Source: Macrobrachium rosenbergii
Lineage: Eukaryota; Arthropoda; Malacostraca; Decapoda; Palaemonidae
NCBI RefSeq assembly: GCF_040412425.1
Contig: NC_089756.1
Span: forward strand, 7,998,726-8,062,725
Direction: 5' to 3'
DNA length: 64,000 bases
The position numbers and the translations under genes are program-made. The notes under the pieces are model-generated. The model was not told where the DNA came from and ran no database searches. It saw only the letters and a list, made by a program, of their open reading frames with translations. Positions 1 to 10,689 of this stretch are shown piece after piece. Within the stretch, counting starts at the first letter, position 1. Each line of letters begins with the position of its first letter.

Positions 1-438
1 AGGAAATCAAGGCCGACGAAGTGGGGAGAATAAAACAAAGATTCACCGAGATCACGACAGACACAGTCAGACACCAACTAAAGAAAATGCCCAACTGGAA
101 AGCCCAGGTCTCGATGAAGTCCATGGATACTGGCTCAAAAACTTCAAGGCCCTACACCCACGAATAGCAGAACAATTCCGGCATTGTATCAAAAACCACC
201 ATGCGTCCAAATGGATGACAACAGGGAGAACATCCTTGGTACAGAAAGACAAGAACAAGGGATATATAGCACGTAACTACAGGTCTATCACCTGCCTACC
301 AGTAATGTGGAAGTTACTAACAGGTGTCACCAGTGAAAGCTATACAACTACCAAGAGGACACGAACACCATCCCCTACCAACAGAAAGGCTGTAGAAGGA
401 AGTGTAGGGGCACAAAAGACCAGCTCCTAATAGACAGA

Positions 439-1290
439 ATGGTAATGAAGAATAGTAAGAGGAGAACCAACCTAAGCATGGCATGGACTGACTATCAGAA
501 AGCCTTCGACATGATACTGCACACGTGGCTAACAGAATGCCTGAAAATATATGGGGCAGAGGAAAACACCATCAGCTTCCTTAAAAACACAATGCGCAAC
601 TGGAATACAGTACTTACAACCTCTGGGATAAGACTAGCAGAGGTTAACATCAGGAGAGGGATCTTTCAGGGCGACCCACTGTCCCCACTACTCTTTATAG
701 TAGCCATTATTCCCATGACAAAAGTACTGCAGAAGACGGATGCTGGGTACCAACTCAAGAAGGGAGGTAACAGAATTCACCATCTGATGTTCATGGACGA
801 CATCAAGCTGTATGGTAAGAGCATCAAGGAAATAGATACCCTAATCCAGACTGTAAGGACTGTATCGGGGGACATCAGGATGGAGTTTGGAATAGAAAAA
901 TGCACCTGGGTCAACATACAAAAAGGCAAAGTAACAAGGACTGAAGGGATAAAATCACCAGATGGGATTAGCATCAAATACCTAGATGAGACAGGATACA
1001 AATACCTGGGAATAATAGAAGGAGAGGATATAAAACACCAAGAGATGAAGGACACGATCAGGAAAGAATATATGCAGAGACTTAAGGCAATGCTCAAGTC
1101 AAAACTCAATGCCGAAAACATGACGAAAACCATAAACACATGGGCAGTTCCAGTAATCAGATACAGCACAGGAGTAGTGGAGTGGACAAAGGCTGAACTC
1201 CACAGCATAGACCAGAAAACTAGAAAACACATGACAATACACAAAGCACTACACCCAAGAGCAAATACAGACAGACTATACATAACATGA
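439..1290 (+). pseudogene. Reverse transcriptase core of LINE-A
   Basis: This 283-residue open segment holds the RT palm motifs. Motif A has DYQKAFD with its Asp at residue 18, motif B has [13 protein letters not shown] from about residue 74, and the catalytic box is FMDD at residues 118-121 (bases 790-801) in place of the usual YADD. Sequence before it (about 60-430) encodes the fingers in other frames, for example NWKA and TTGRTSLVQKDKNKG, so the gene was longer. The first ATG here is simply where the surviving frame begins. The segment ends at a TGA inside the thumb region. Together with the downstream segments it forms one decayed polyprotein. Confidence 0.9.
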
Positions 1291-1455
1291 AAGGACAGGG
1301 GGGAGAGGGATACTAAGCATAGAGGACTGCGTCAACATCGAGAGCAGAGCACTGAGGCAATATCTGAAAACCAGTGAAGAGAGTGACTAAGGAGTGCAGG
1401 GGAAGATGGACTGATAAAAGTAAACGAAGACCCAGAAATATATAGAGACAGGCGA

Positions 1456-1761
1456 ATGAAAAACAGAACAGAGGAATGGCACAGCAAACTAATGCATGGA
1501 CAGTACATGAGCCAGACTAAAGAACTGGTCAGCAATGAAACATGGCAATGGCTACAGAGGGGAGAACTCAAGAAGGAAACAGAAGGAATGCTAACAGCGG
1601 CACGAGATCAGGCCCTAAGAACCAGATATGTCCAAAGAACAATAGATGGAAATAACATCTCACCCATATGCAGGAAGTGCAATAGGAAAGACGAGACCCA
1701 TAAACCACACAGCAAGCGAATGTCCGGCGTTTGCATAGAACTAGTACCAAATGAAGCATGA
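1456..1761 (+). pseudogene. LINE-A C-terminal Cys/His zinc-knuckle segment
   Basis: This continues the LINE-A polyprotein after a frameshift. It contains the conserved stretch WLQRGELKKETEGML and then a CRKC pair (from base 1669) followed by His residues and a final Cys (SGVC). In R2-like LINEs a CCHC cluster sits just before the endonuclease and helps bind RNA or DNA. The His-to-Cys spacing is longer than in the common form of this family, so the finger may be damaged. The copy at 8676-8945 on the reverse strand is almost identical over this stretch, which supports the reading. Confidence 0.8.
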
Positions 1762-2211
1762 TTCACTAGCAAAAGCCCTCCACTGGAGCCTATGCAAGAA
1801 ACACCAGCTAGCTTGCAGTAATAAGTGGTACGAACACCAACCTGAGGGAGTGATAGAAAATGATCAGGCAAGGATCCTCTGGGACTGGGGTATCAGAACA
1901 GATAGGGTGTTACGTGCCAATAGACCAGACATGACGTTGATTGACAAAATCAAGAAAAAGTATCACTCATTGATGTCGCAATGCCATGGGACACAAGAGT
2001 AGATGAGAAAGAAAGAGAAAACACTGATAAATATCAAGACCTGGAAATCGAAATAAGAAGGATATGGAATATGCCAGTGGAAATTGTACCCATAATCATA
2101 GGAACACTAGGCACGATCCCAAGATCCCTGAAAAGGAATCTGGAAAAACTAGATGGTGAAGTAGCTCCAGGACTCATGCAGAAAAGAGCCACTAGAACAG
2201 CACACACATAG
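1751..2211 (+). pseudogene. LINE-A restriction-like endonuclease segment, frameshifted
   Basis: Two overlapping frames, 1751-2002 and 1981-2211, read as one domain. The first contains LHWSLCKKH, KWYEHQPEGV and RPDMTLIDK. The second contains WDTRVDEKERE, KYQDLEIEIRRIW and VEIVPIIIGTLG. The Pro-Asp followed by a downstream hydrophobic-Asp strand fits the PD-(D/E)XK fold of LINE endonucleases. The frame changes at about 1970, next to an A-rich run. Sequence after 2211 reads on into QTARIMREVMDS-like residues in the copy at 7217-7585, so the native C-terminus lay near 2230. Confidence 0.8.
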
Positions 2212-2315
2212 TGAAAAAAGTGATGGATTCCTTAGGAGGCAGGATGCAACCCGGAACCCCACACTATAAAAACAACCCAGTCGAATAGGATGACTGTGAT
2301 AGACAAAAAAATAAA

Positions 2316-2322
2316 TAAATAA

Positions 2323-2353
<31 letters not shown>

Positions 2354-2432
2354 AATACCTGCATGAAATACACTTCGGTATTCAAATACATGACTGGATA
2401 AGAACTTTTCGCTACGCACTGTACAAACAATC

Positions 2433-2488
<56 letters not shown>

Positions 2489-2563
2489 CCCGCACGAAAT
2501 ACACTTCAGTACTCAAATACATGACTGGATAAGAACTTTTCCCTACGCACTGTACAAACAATC

Positions 2564-2622
<59 letters not shown>

Positions 2623-2700
2623 TGAAATACATTTTAGTACCAAACACGTTTTGATAAGACCTTTCGCTATGCACTGTACAAATAATCTGATTTTAAGTAA
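2316..2700 (+). repeat. Three diverged ~75-bp units separated by (TAA)n tracts
   Basis: The unit starts GCACGAAATACACTTC, contains ACATGACTGGATAAGAACTT, and ends CTGTACAAACAATC. It appears at about 2357-2430, 2488-2562 and 2624-2690. (TAA)n tracts lie at 2316-2356, 2431-2487 and 2563-2623. The period is about 130 bp. The third copy is the most diverged. This lies directly downstream of the LINE-A tail. Confidence 0.9.
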
Positions 2701-3047
2701 AAATCAAAATAAAAAACATATTCTACAAAGATAAAAGACTGAAAACATTAAAATATGCAACATGAAATACGTTCAACAATCGAATTAAGGCAGCATCAAA
2801 GGACATTACACACCACACTACAGTGGAATGTGAGCAGATGTTTTAAGCAACTGTCTCGATCTTCCACCAGTTATGATTACTAAACAGTGACCTAAACCCG
2901 TAAACAATTCTGGTGGTTCTGTTCCTTCCGTCGACATCTTGAAATTCTCTCCTTTTTCATTTTATTCCATTCTATGAACAAGTTTAAGTCACTCGTTTTT
3001 TTTTCGGATTTCGACTGGTTCATTCTGCAGTTAACTCTATTTTCACC

Positions 3048-3050
<3 letters not shown>
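2701..3050. other. Unannotated single-copy-looking DNA
   Basis: AT-rich sequence without a recognisable gene or repeat in this window. I see no splice-flanked exon with a protein I know. Confidence 0.5.
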
Positions 3051-3052
<2 letters not shown>

Positions 3053-3088
<36 letters not shown>

Positions 3089-3129
3089 AAGCACAAAGTT
3101 CACTACTCATGCTTATAAACAATACATCA

Positions 3130-3175
<46 letters not shown>

Positions 3176-3269
3176 GCAAGTATAAGTTCAGTATTTCTTC
3201 CCGATAAAGAACACATCCTGTAGAATGCAAGTATAAAGTTAAGTTTTGCAAGCTGATAAAGAAAACATC

Positions 3270-3325
<56 letters not shown>
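3053..3325. repeat. Three (GA)n tracts with related ~60-80 bp spacers
   Basis: (GA)n runs lie at 3053-3085, 3133-3173 and 3271-3325. The spacers share phrases such as ATGCAAGTATAA and GATAAAGAA.ACATC, so this is a diverged tandem array with expanded dinucleotide cores. Confidence 0.9.
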
Positions 3326-3328
<3 letters not shown>

Positions 3329-3649
3329 ACCCGAGTGAACAAGACTCCGACAGCGATAGGCGTTTCATTGTTAATGGAACCATCTGTCAAGTCAAGACAG
3401 TTCGCTTCAATCAAAATTCGTCACGACCTTCTATTTCGATTCGTCTTCTTGAGCAATCAAAGCCTGCGGGAATGGATGAGGTTTTCACGCAATGACAAAT
3501 TTCTCAGGCAATACCTCGAGATTGCCTTTATAAACACAAGGAGCCCTCGGCTGGGTATTGAGGGAAAATACATCACAGAAAATGACTTCAACGTTTGGGT
3601 AAGCATTGATGCTCTGAAAATAGCAAATACACCCGTTTGATTTCTTTCA

Positions 3650-5135
3650 GGAATTCTCACTGGCTACATTTTGGCATGGGGAATTCTGAGTGACTACATT
3701 TTGCTATAAAGAATTTTGAGAGCCTAAATTCTGCCATGAGGAATTCTGATTGGCTAATTTTGCAATGAGTAATTCTAAGTGGCTAAATTTTTACTTCATC
3801 GTTTGAGTGAGCATTGCTGCTCTGAAAATAGTAGAATATACACGCTTGATTTCTTTGAGGAATTCTGAGCGGCTAAATTCTGCTATGAGGAATTCTGAGT
3901 GGCTACATTTCGTCATGAGGAATTCTGAGTGGCTAATTTTGCAATGAAGAATTCCGAGTGGCTAATTTTGCAATGAAGAGTTATGAGTGACTAAATTTTG
4001 ACAAGAGGAATTCTGAGTGGCCAATTTTGCCATGGAGAATTCTGAGTGACTAATTCTGCCATGAGGAATTCTGAGTGGCTAAATATTGTCATGAGGAATT
4101 CTGAGTGGTTAATTGTGCCATGAGGAATTCTGAGTGGCTAAATTTTGCCATGAGGAATTCTGGGTGGCTAATTTTGCCATGAGGAATTCTGAGTGGCTAA
4201 ATTTTGCCATGAGGGATTCTGAGTGGCTAAATTTTGCCATGAGGGATTCTGATTGGCTAAATTTGGCCATGAGGAATTCTTCATGGCTAAATTTGGCCAT
4301 AAGGAATTACGAGTGGCTAAATTTGTCATGAGGAATCTCAGTGGCTAATTTTGACATGAGGAATTCTGAGTGCATAATTCTGCCATGAGGAATTCTGAGT
4401 AGCTAAATTCTGCCGTGAGGAATTACAAGTGGCTAAATTTGGTATGAGGAATTCTCAGTGGCTAATTATGCCATGAGCAATTCTGAATGGCTAACTTTGC
4501 CATGAGGAATTCTGAATTGATAAATATTGCCATGAGGAATTCTGAGTGGATAAATTTTGCCATAAGGAATTCTGAATGGCTAAATCTTGCCATGAGGAAT
4601 TCTGAGTGGCTAACTTTTGCCAAGATGAACTCTGAGTGACTAGATTTTGGCCTGAGGAATTCTGAGCGGCTAATTTTGCCATGAGGAATTCTGAGCAGCT
4701 AATTTAGCCATGAGGAATTCTGCATGGCTAATTTTGCCATGAGGAATTTTGCGTGGCTAAATTATGCCACGAGGAATTCTGAGCAGTTAAATTTTGCCAT
4801 GGGGAATTGTGAGTGACTAAATTTTGCCATAAGAAATTCTGAGTGGCTAATTTTGCCTTGAGGAATTCTGAATGTCTAATTTTGCCATGAGGAATTCTGA
4901 GTGGCTAATTTTGCCTTGAGGAATTCTGAGTGGCTACTTTTGCCATGAAGAAGTCTGAGTGTCTAATTTTGCCATGAGGAATTCTGAGTTGATAAATATT
5001 CCCATGAGGAATTCTGAGTGGCTAAATTTTGCCACGAGGAATTCTGAGTGGCTGTGAGTAATTTTGCCCTGAGGAATTCTGAGTGTCTAATTTTGCTATG
5101 ACAAATTTTGAGTGGTTAATTTTGCCATGAGGAAT
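3650..5135 (+). repeat. EcoRI-bearing ~30-bp minisatellite
   Basis: About fifty imperfect units with the pattern GAGGAATTCTGAGTGGCTAA then ATTTTGCCAT. The period is 28-31 bp because the T run varies. Most units contain GAATTC. A longer segment (about 3590-3660) recurs at 3797-3865 (GCTCTGAAAATAG, TTGATTTCTTT), showing that the array captured flanking DNA. Open frames inside it are by-products of the period and are not genes. Confidence 0.95.
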
Positions 5136-5615
5136 TCTTTGAGATATTCTCAGAAGTAGTGATTTTCTTTTCTCGGAGAAGTTTTGAATAAAAGTTTTCT
5201 CTGAGACGTTCCAAGTAAAACATTTTGTTTCTTGAAGTTCTAAGTAAATTCCAAGTAAATATATTTCATTCCTGAGATTCCAGGTAATCATATGACTTTA
5301 CGAATTCCCAGTTGTTACTTTCTGTCCTTTGACACAAGTTACCCTTAGTGAGGTTAAACGAAAACAATCGGCAACCGTCAACTGCCTCATTTGAGATATA
5401 ATTCTATGAATAAATATTTCGTTTCCGTTCTGAAATGTCAGATTTTCAGCAATTAATTGCGCATAGCATTTTTGATTCTTCTTTTCATCAACGGGAAACA
5501 TAATATTTACAAGGATATCAAACGGTAAAAGCTTCAACAGTTATTTATGACAATAGGTGCAACTTCACAGGTACAGATCTCCGAATGAACACTTCGTCGG
5601 TGGGAAAGCAACCCA
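5136..5615. other. Unannotated DNA between minisatellite and (GA) satellite
   Basis: The first part (5136-5290) has short imperfect repeats of the type CTGAGA.GTTC.AAGTAAA. Nothing else is recognised. Confidence 0.4.
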
Positions 5616-5616
5616 A

Positions 5617-5619
<3 letters not shown>

Positions 5620-5679
<60 letters not shown>

Positions 5680-5713
5680 CTCTAACGGAATGAGAGAGAG
5701 ATGCCTCTAACGG

Positions 5714-5776
<63 letters not shown>

Positions 5777-5784
5777 TCTCATAA

Positions 5785-5820
<36 letters not shown>

Positions 5821-5844
5821 TCTAGAGAGAGAGAGATGCCTCTC

Positions 5845-5904
<60 letters not shown>

Positions 5905-5967
5905 TCTAACGGAATGAGAGAGAGATGCCTCTAACGGAATGAGAGAGGAGAGAGATGCCTCTAACGG

Positions 5968-6034
<67 letters not shown>

Positions 6035-6043
6035 TCTCATAAC

Positions 6044-6109
<66 letters not shown>

Positions 6110-6173
6110 TCTAACAGAAGAAGAAGAAGATGCCTCTAACAGAAGAAGAAGAAGAAGAAGAAGAAGAAGAAGA

Positions 6174-6207
<34 letters not shown>
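5620..6207. repeat. (GA)n satellite with higher-order units and a (GAA)n segment
   Basis: Long (GA)n blocks are separated by near-identical inserts of the form ATGCCTCTAACGGAATGAG or ATGCCTCTCATAACGTGAG. At least eight inserts are visible, so the array has a higher-order structure. A (GAA)n run follows at about 6117-6177 and a last (GA)n at 6178-6206. The strand is strongly purine-biased. Confidence 0.95.
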
Positions 6208-6209
<2 letters not shown>

Positions 6210-6474
6210 GTTTCTGAGCCAGGACTGACACTGTAAGCGAATAACCATTAAATCATTTTACAGCCCCTAATACTTGGCGCCCGTAAAATAATACCATCAT
6301 CCAGTAATGGGCTTTTGCGCCACAGGTGACCTTAGCAGGTTAATGAACACTCCCCCCCAACCCCTCTCGCCACACACCTCGATCATGAGCGTGGAAGACA
6401 GGAAACAAATTGGGAATACAATCGAAGAGATTCCCATCCTTCGACCAAAGTCCTAGCATAATCTGAGTTGTAGG

Positions 6475-6476
<2 letters not shown>
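6208..6476. other. Unannotated spacer
   Basis: Includes a C-rich stretch near 6350-6370. No gene is seen. Confidence 0.4.

Positions 6477-6570
<94 letters not shown>
6477..6570. repeat. (ATT)n microsatellite
   Basis: Nearly pure ATT triplets with one GTT interruption, followed by a T-rich run to about 6590. Confidence 0.97.
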
Positions 6571-6673
6571 GTTTTTGTTTTTTTTACAGCAGGTGCTTAT
6601 GCTGTTTTTTATATAGGATTATTAATTTGAGTCTTTTTGACTTTATATACGTGAATTTGTTGCAAGTTTTCAT

Positions 6674-6675
<2 letters not shown>

Positions 6676-6742
<67 letters not shown>
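6676..6742. repeat. (TAA)n microsatellite
   Basis: Pure TAA triplets directly upstream of the inverted repeat at 6781-7032. Confidence 0.97.
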
Positions 6743-6745
<3 letters not shown>

Positions 6746-6780
6746 CCAAACAAAAACTTCTTTCAGTTTTCTTCTGAAGA

Positions 6781-7032
6781 TGGAAAGAGAAACCCACAAG
6801 ATTCCTGTGTATAACTTGTTTACTTGTAAATATTTACATATTACTTGAATCTCGAGTACTTTCAGGTCCTAGCTGTGACCCCCTTTTTCAAGAGATGTGA
6901 ACCAGCCTGACCACCTTCATATCTCTTGAAAAAGGGTCACAGTTAGGACCTGAAAGTACTCGAGATTCAAGTAATATGTAAACATTTACAAGTAAACAAG
7001 TTATACACAGGAATCTTGTGGGTTTCTCTTCC
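6781..7032. repeat. Snap-back inverted repeat, ~114-bp arms
   Basis: The left arm (6781-6896) starts TGGAAAGAGAAACCCACAAG and ends TTTTTCAAGAGAT. The right arm (6921-7032) is its near-perfect reverse complement. The loop is only about 24 bp. It is flanked by (TAA)n on the left and by short TAA runs on the right. There is no coding content. The sequence before the left arm (TTCTGAAGATGG) resembles motifs seen at Penelope element ends, but assignment to that class is uncertain. Confidence 0.93.
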
Positions 7033-7102
7033 AATAATAATAGGGTTTATTTGCAGGGCCCCACAAGTTTAAATGTAGAGAATAATAATAAAAAGTAATA
7101 AT

Positions 7103-7107
<5 letters not shown>

Positions 7108-7197
<90 letters not shown>
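7108..7197. repeat. (AT)n microsatellite
   Basis: About 90 bp of pure alternating AT, followed after a few bases by a run of about 20 T that is the A-tail side of the reverse-strand LINE-A copy. Confidence 0.97.
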
Positions 7198-7201
<4 letters not shown>

Positions 7202-7216
7202 CTTTTTTTTTTTTTT

Positions 7217-7585
7217 TTTTTTGTCTATCACAGTCATCCTATGAGACTGGGTGGTATTTATAGGCGAGGTTCCGGGCTGCATCCTGCCTCCTTTGGAGTC
7301 CATCACTTCTCTCATTATGCGAGCTGTTTGTAGTAGGACACCTTTCTGCATGAGTCCTGGAGCTACTTCGGCATTTAATTTTTCCAGATTCCTTTTCAGG
7401 GATCTGGGATCGTGGCTAGTGTTCCTATGATTATGGGTACAATTTCCACTGGCATATTCCACATCCTTCTTATTTCGATTTTCAGGTCTTGATACTTAGC
7501 AATTTTCTCTCTTTCTTTCTCATCTACTCTGGTGTACCATGGTATTGCGACATCAATGAGTGATACTTTCCTGAAGAAAGTATAA
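7217..7585 (-). mobile_element. LINE-A 3' fragment, reverse strand
   Basis: The reverse strand encodes YTRVDEKEREN, then VEYASGNC, RSLKRNLEKLNAEVAPGLMQ and ARIMREVMDSKGGRMQPGT. This is the endonuclease C-terminus of LINE-A and matches the copy at 1980-2290. It is 5'-truncated within the endonuclease and its 3' side ends in an A-rich tail against (AT)n. 5' truncation is the usual outcome of target-primed reverse transcription. Confidence 0.9.
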
Positions 7586-7587
7586 TA

Positions 7588-7605
7588 ATATTATTATTAT
7601 TATTA

Positions 7606-7657
<52 letters not shown>

Positions 7658-7672
7658 CATCATTATTATTAT
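7588..7672. repeat. (ATT)n microsatellite
   Basis: Imperfect (ATT)n with a few TTT and ATC interruptions, at the 5'-truncated end of the LINE-A fragment. Confidence 0.96.
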
Positions 7673-7817
7673 ACCTTTCTCCTTATCCAGACTATGTACA
7701 TCAGCCAGCTCTTAGCAGATATCAGCCCTGAAAAAAAAGAGAACAGTGAGACGAATTGAAAAGACTGCATAAAATCAGTTCCAGAGATGCTGCCAGTCTT
7801 TTTAACAGAACATACTG

Positions 7818-7897
<80 letters not shown>
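7818..7897. repeat. (ATT)n microsatellite
   Basis: About 80 bp of pure (ATT)n. The 145 bp before it are unassigned. Confidence 0.97.
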
Positions 7898-7936
7898 TGG
7901 GTATAGGTATAGGCCCTCTTCCAAATGTTTTGTTAA

Positions 7937-8073
7937 ATATGATGGCAGCCTTGGTTACATTAATCTTGTGGATTATTCGTTCAACTCTTCTAATTAGACT
8001 GAAGAAGAAAAAAGGCTAATTAGAAGAGATGAACGAATAATCTACAAGATTAATGCAACCAAGGCTGCCATCA

Positions 8074-8076
<3 letters not shown>
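7937..8076. repeat. Snap-back inverted repeat, 61-bp arms
   Basis: The left arm 7937-7997 (ATATGATGGCAGCCTTGGTT...) and the right arm 8016-8076 are reverse complements with only a few mismatches. The 18-bp loop is GA-rich. (ATT)n tracts lie on both sides (7818-7897 and 8077-8128). The phrase TTTTGTTAAATATGATGGCAG resembles the outer end of the PLE-1 arms (TTTTGTTAAACAAAATGGCAG at about 16637), so it may be a shrunken relative. Confidence 0.9.

Positions 8077-8128
<52 letters not shown>
8077..8128. repeat. (ATT)n tail of reverse-strand LINE-A copy
   Basis: On the reverse strand this is the (AAT)n tail directly after the LINE-A 3' UTR. Confidence 0.9.
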
Positions 8129-8129
<1 letters not shown>

Positions 8130-9091
8130 TATCTCAGTCATCCTATTCGACTGCGCGGTATTTTTAATGTGGGGTTCAGGGTTGCGTCATGTCACTTTTG
8201 GAGTTCATTCACTTTTCTCATTATGTGCGCTGTTTCTGATAGCACGCTCTTCCGCATGAGTCGTGGAGCTACTTCGGCACCTAGTTTATCCAGATTCCTT
8301 TTCAGGGATGCTGGGATCGTGCCTAGTTTTCCTATGATTATGGGTACAATTTCCACTGGCATAACCCATATCCTTCTTATTTCTACTTTCAGGTCAAGTC
8401 ATGATGCGTATTAGTTTTTTCTTTCTTTCTAATCTACTCTGGTGTCCCAAGGCATTGCGACATCAATGAGTGATACTTTTTTCTTGATTTTGTCAATCAA
8501 CGTCATGTCTGGTCTATGGGCACGTATCGTCCTATCTGTTCTGATATCATAGTCCCAGAGGATCTTTGCCTGATCGTTTTCTATCACTCACCCAGGTTGG
8601 TGTTCGTACCACTTATTACTGCAAGCTAGCTGGTGTTTCTTGCACAGGATCCAGTGAAGGGCTTTTGCTACTGAATCATGCCTCGTTTTGTACTAGTTCT
8701 GTGCAAACGCCGGACATTCGCTTGCTGTGTGGTTTATGGGTCTCGTCTTTCATATTGCACTTCCTGCATATGGGAGAGATGTTATTTCCATCTATTGTTC
8801 TTTGGACATATCTGGTTCTTAGGGCCTGATCTCGTGCCGCTGTTAGCATTCCTTCTGTTTCCTTCTTGAGTTCTCCCCTCTGTAGCCATTGCCATGTTTC
8901 ATTGCTGGCCAGTTCTTTAGTCTGTCTCATGTACTGTCCGTGCATTGGTTTGCTGTGTCATTCCTCTGTTCTGTTTTTCATTCTCCTGCCTCTGAATATT
9001 TCTGGGTCTTCGTCAACTTTTATCAGTCCTTCTTCCCTTAGCCACTCGTCTTCACTGGTTTTCAGGTATTGCCCAAGTCCTCTGCTCTCGA

Positions 9092-9095
<4 letters not shown>
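8129..9095 (-). mobile_element. LINE-A 3' half, reverse strand, 5'-truncated
   Basis: Read on the reverse strand, it begins in the RT-to-finger linker (IESRGLGQYLKTSEDEWLRE), continues through WLQRGELKKETEGML, the CRKC cluster, KWYEHQPG-like and RPD-like endonuclease residues, and ends at the (AAT)n tail. The stretch 8676-8945 is open and nearly identical to 1456-1761. The endonuclease part has frame breaks. The truncation point abuts an (ATT)n tract at 9094. Confidence 0.92.
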
Positions 9096-9151
<56 letters not shown>

Positions 9152-9192
9152 CATTATTATTATTATTAAAACTTAAGGGGCCCTGCAAATAA

Positions 9193-9267
<75 letters not shown>
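9094..9267. repeat. Two (ATT)n tracts flanking a 30-bp insert
   Basis: (ATT)n lies at 9094-9167 and 9198-9267. The insert reads GGGGCCCTGCAAATAAACTC. Its reverse complement recurs at 7046-7070 (GTTTATTTGCAGGGCCCC), also among TAA repeats, so it is a small dispersed repeat in its own right. Confidence 0.92.
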
Positions 9268-9269
<2 letters not shown>

Positions 9270-9289
9270 CAAAATTTGCAAGAAATCCA

Positions 9290-9750
9290 CGTACAAAAAA
9301 TCAAAAAGACCCTCAAACTATTAACCACGTATTTAAAAAAAAAAGCATAAGCACCTGCAATAAAAAAAACAGGAACCCCATAAAAAACCTAAGTACAGGA
9401 AAACGCATACAAAACCAACAAAAAACACACACACACTGAACACGAGTTTCGACTAAAAGAAAAAAAAATAGGAACACCCAGCAAACAACCAAATTATAGG
9501 AAACATACAAAACCAGCAAAATAAAACAGACTTACACTGAACACGAACTTTCAAATAAAAGAAAAAAACAGGAATCCTTGAGCAACACTGAAAAATAACA
9601 AAATACAATTTTCAACAAAGAGAAAAAAACAGGGACCCCATCAAAAAACCTAAGCACACGGAAATACTTACACAATAAAAAAAAAATATTTACACTGAAC
9701 ACAAGTTTCAAGTAAAAACAGAAAAAGAGAAATCCTTGAAAAATAAGGAA
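9290..9750 (+). repeat. A-rich diverged tandem repeat, ~115-120 bp unit
   Basis: Three to four units share the order AAAAACAGGAACCCC, ACCTAAGTACAGGAAA, ACACTGAACACGAGTTTC and AAATAAAAGAAAAAAA. They are diverged but co-linear. No coding content is seen. Confidence 0.75.
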
Positions 9751-9995
9751 CTGGCTGATTCGTACCCTAATCGTCCCGAGGGAAACACGTGATGTTTATC
9801 AAAGAAGCGAAAGATATGTTTTTTTTTTTTTTTGAGAGAGAGAGAGAGAGAGAGAAAGCATCTGTCAATAACCATTGCGAGACAGCCATTTCGGTTCAGG
9901 AATCATTTCATCACAGCCACTTTGGTCTAACGCAAAACAAGACTTTTCACTCCCAGCCCAAGATGTGTCAGGAGACACCAAAGTAAAGGATGTGG
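9751..9995. other. Spacer with a short (GA)n tract
   Basis: T13 followed by (GA)n at 9834-9856. Nothing else is recognised. Confidence 0.5.
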
Positions 9996-10685
9996 CAAGG
10001 GACACACACACACACACACATGGGCAAGCTTCACATTAGACTTTGTCACAAAACAGCACTGACACATCAGGTAAAGCTTCAGAATCAGAACGGATGCGTG
10101 TGTTGACGATGCCACACATACACGGAAACATGCAAACACACACACACACACACATGCATCATGCGCAGGCGTCACACTGGACGATGTCACGAAACAGCAT
10201 TGCCAAGTCAGGTAATGCTTCAGAATTTATGTGTATTTACGATGCCAGCAATACTGTTACCAATGATGGCTAATGATGGCTCTGTTAAAGATTATACTCA
10301 ATGAAAACTTAATTAAAAATAAACACATACACAGACACACACACACAAGACTTCTTCACCAAATACTGGGTTGACGGCGAGTTAATTTACGAACGCCAGT
10401 CCGATTTCAAGTGTGCTTAATCAATCCATCAGTAATAATACCAACGACAATTGCCCTGATGACAATCAAACCAAGTAAAAATTATCATAAAAACACACAC
10501 ACACACACAACGAGCCTTCTTTACCAAACACTGCAAAGGCTATCAATCAGCCGAAAAAAACTAATATACTGTAGTGAGTTTACGATATCAGTAATAATAT
10601 TAACAACTGTTGTAGTAGTGTTTATATTCACAGCGAAGTACACTGAAAAAAACACACACACACAAAACACACAGAAGCAGTAATC
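9996..10685 (+). repeat. Diverged tandem units each with a (CA)n core
   Basis: (CA)n cores lie near 10002-10020, 10136-10153, 10336-10350, 10492-10509 and 10650-10660, about 140-190 bp apart. The first two units share phrases such as ACGATGCCA, TCACAAAACAGCA and GGTAA.GCTTCAGAAT. Later units are weaker. Confidence 0.7.
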
Positions 10686-10689
10686 TACA

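Larger units (their letters stand above)
1..2310 (+). mobile_element. LINE-A: non-LTR retrotransposon with restriction-like endonuclease, 5'-truncated by the window edge
   Basis: The sense strand carries, in order, a reverse transcriptase, a C-terminal Cys/His cluster and a region shaped like a restriction-like endonuclease, followed by a short 3' UTR and a (TAA)n tail at about 2316. This order is typical of R2-type and related LINEs, which copy their RNA at a nicked target site. The frame is broken several times: near 130-440, by a TGA at about 1288 with a shift before 1456, and near 1972. The copy is therefore dead. Two reverse-strand copies of the 3' half lie at 7217-7585 and 8129-9095, which shows it is a dispersed family. 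The 5' end lies outside the window. Confidence 0.9.

Noticed and set aside
777..1283. 168-codon reverse-strand open frame at the left end
   Set aside because: It is the antisense shadow of the LINE-A reverse transcriptase, whose motifs are clear on the plus strand.
3335..3640. 101-codon plus-strand open frame next to the minisatellite
   Set aside because: No recognised domain, begins next to a (GA)n tract, and its end is part of a segment duplicated in the minisatellite.
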